From NCBI GenBank assembly GCA_900766925.1, contig CAAFXG010000583.1:1-25269 (forward strand): DNA of 25,269 bases, read 5' to 3'. This stretch comes from Lachnospiraceae bacterium. GTDB lineage: Bacteria; Bacillota; Clostridia; Lachnospirales; Lachnospiraceae. The first letter of the stretch is position 1; the number at the start of each line of letters is the position of its first letter. This document shows, in pieces, positions 24,358 through 25,269 of the stretch. Made by a program: the position numbers and the translations under genes. The notes under the pieces are model-generated. The model made no database searches. It was not told the DNA's origin and worked only from the letters and a program-made list of their open reading frames with translations.

Positions 24358-25179
24358 TTATAGCCCCATCACTATACATATTACAGATAATATTAATAGG
24401 TGAACCGGATAAAACAGGTAAAATATCCACTTAAGATTGATTCCCCGTTTACCGTTATATTTGGCAATTGCGAAAGTATCCACAAGTGCAACTGCCTCAA
24501 TCGGACTTGATAGTACAAGGGTAATGCATATTGCAATAATCATCGAAGTACTCTTTTTTGGCTCCTGCAGGTCTTTTTTGCTTATACAGTATCCTACGTA
24601 TATTGCAAGTACGCCCATACAACTATAGTCTGTCTTTAGCACAACGGCTAATACCATTCCTACCAGGACTATAAATAATTCCAAGATGAAATACAGAAAT
24701 TTGCTATCATTCTTTTTGTTTAATTCTCTTATTTTTTCTACCAGCATTATTGTTAAAAGACCAATTGCAAGTGTAAGAAATACATTCTGGTATGTGAATT
24801 CAATTATTTTTCCTTCCAGCACCTGCGAGCTTTTTAAATTAAATGCCATATCAAACGGAATCTCCGAAATAATCGCAAAAATAGCAAGTCTCCCTAAATA
24901 TCTCCATCTGTTTCTTGTATATTTAAAGCCCTCGAGCATCAAGTATATAAATATAGGGAATGCCAGTCGTCCAATGGTCCGCATTGCAAAATATAAAATA
25001 ACAATAGGCGTAAGCTTCAATTCTCCCATTGCATCAAAGTTTGCAGGATTTGTAACCAGCATCCTCTCTACAATGGTTGCACCGGTATGGTCAATCAGCA
25101 TACTAATAATTGCGATTAGCTTTAATGTACTGCCTGCTATTCCTTTTGAATTATTTTTATTTAATAATTGTTCTTCCAT
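24358..25179 (-). CDS. TraX-family membrane protein
   Basis: A 273-residue polytopic membrane protein of the TraX family, known for pilin N-acetylation in F-type conjugation but common in Firmicute chromosomes with unrelated roles. The family features are an early LKLIAIISMLIDHTGA segment (19-34), IGRLAFPIFIYLMLEGF (69-85), then RLAIFAIISEIPFD (96-109), and a final YLFYPVHLLIL. Roughly eight membrane segments. The ATG has GAGGG before it. It has its own promoter and no conjugation genes are nearby, so a conjugative role is unlikely; an acyltransferase acting on an envelope substrate is a better guess. Confidence 0.88.
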   Translation of the reverse strand: MEEQLLNKNNSKGIAGSTLKLIAIISMLIDHTGATIVERMLVTNPANFDAMGELKLTPIVILYFAMRTIGRLAFPIFIYLMLEGFKYTRNRWRYLGRLAIFAIISEIPFDMAFNLKSSQVLEGKIIEFTYQNVFLTLAIGLLTIMLVEKIRELNKKNDSKFLYFILELFIVLVGMVLAVVLKTDYSCMGVLAIYVGYCISKKDLQEPKKSTSMIIAICITLVLSSPIEAVALVDTFAIAKYNGKRGINLKWIFYLFYPVHLLILSVICIVMGL

Positions 25180-25210
25180 AAAATTCCCTCTTTAATACGT
25201 ATATATTAAT

Positions 25211-25239
25211 ATAATATCAGAAAGATAAAAATCATGCAA
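25211..25239 (-). promoter_or_regulatory. Promoter of the TraX-family gene
   Basis: Minus-strand TTGCAT (25234-25239), 17 bases, then TATTAT (25211-25216), 32 bases before the start codon. It resembles the strong sigma-A sites elsewhere in the window. Confidence 0.65.
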
Positions 25240-25269
25240 TTCACTGCAAAAATCAATCGAGTCATTACA

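Overview
The window looks like chromosomal DNA of an AT-rich, endospore-forming Firmicute, most likely Clostridia and probably Lachnospiraceae. Support: spore genes (a YyaC-type protease, a cotJABC operon with a sigma-E-like promoter), a leucine T-box leader, strong GGAGG ribosome sites with some TTG and GTG starts, and an MPN/LysM - beta-propeller - CvpA cluster of the kind I associate with that family. The species cannot be named from the sequence. No tRNA, CRISPR array, transposase or phage gene is visible.

Layout. 1-165: tandem leftward promoters with perfect 17-bp spacing, probably rRNA-operon promoters whose transcript lies off the left edge. 221-3787 (minus): LysM/MPN-like membrane protein, membrane-anchored beta-propeller protein and CvpA-like protein, probably one envelope module. 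4033-4608 (plus): yyaC, divergent from that module and overlapping tail-to-tail with a coiled-coil membrane protein (4581-5708). 5780-6874: degenerate HD-GYP-like protein. 7036-9132: leuA with its T-box and promoter. 9251-11665 (plus): SGNH esterase, ung and a histidine phosphatase as a tight operon. 11662-13626 (minus): metallo-beta-lactamase-fold hydrolase and UPF0104-type membrane protein. 13661-13868: a 208-bp element with 62-bp inverted arms. 14064-15369: cotJA-cotJB-cotJC. 15489-16262 (minus): cytosolic PocR-MCP sensor. 16436-18614 (plus): two glycosyltransferases behind a palindromic operator-like site. 18710-21311: pyrG and a DapF-like gene. 21308-24226 (minus): response regulator, histidine kinase and an unknown membrane protein. 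24358-25179 (minus): TraX-family membrane protein.

The points most worth following up are a JAMM/MPN-like domain that has lost all its catalytic ligands and is joined to a membrane segment and LysM; a DapF-fold protein lacking both catalytic cysteines; the long inverted-arm element upstream of the cotJ operon; a Cys/His-rich N-terminal extension on CotJA; and an HD-GYP-like protein with eroded metal ligands. Most of the rest is housekeeping: leucine synthesis, CTP synthesis, uracil repair and two-component signalling.
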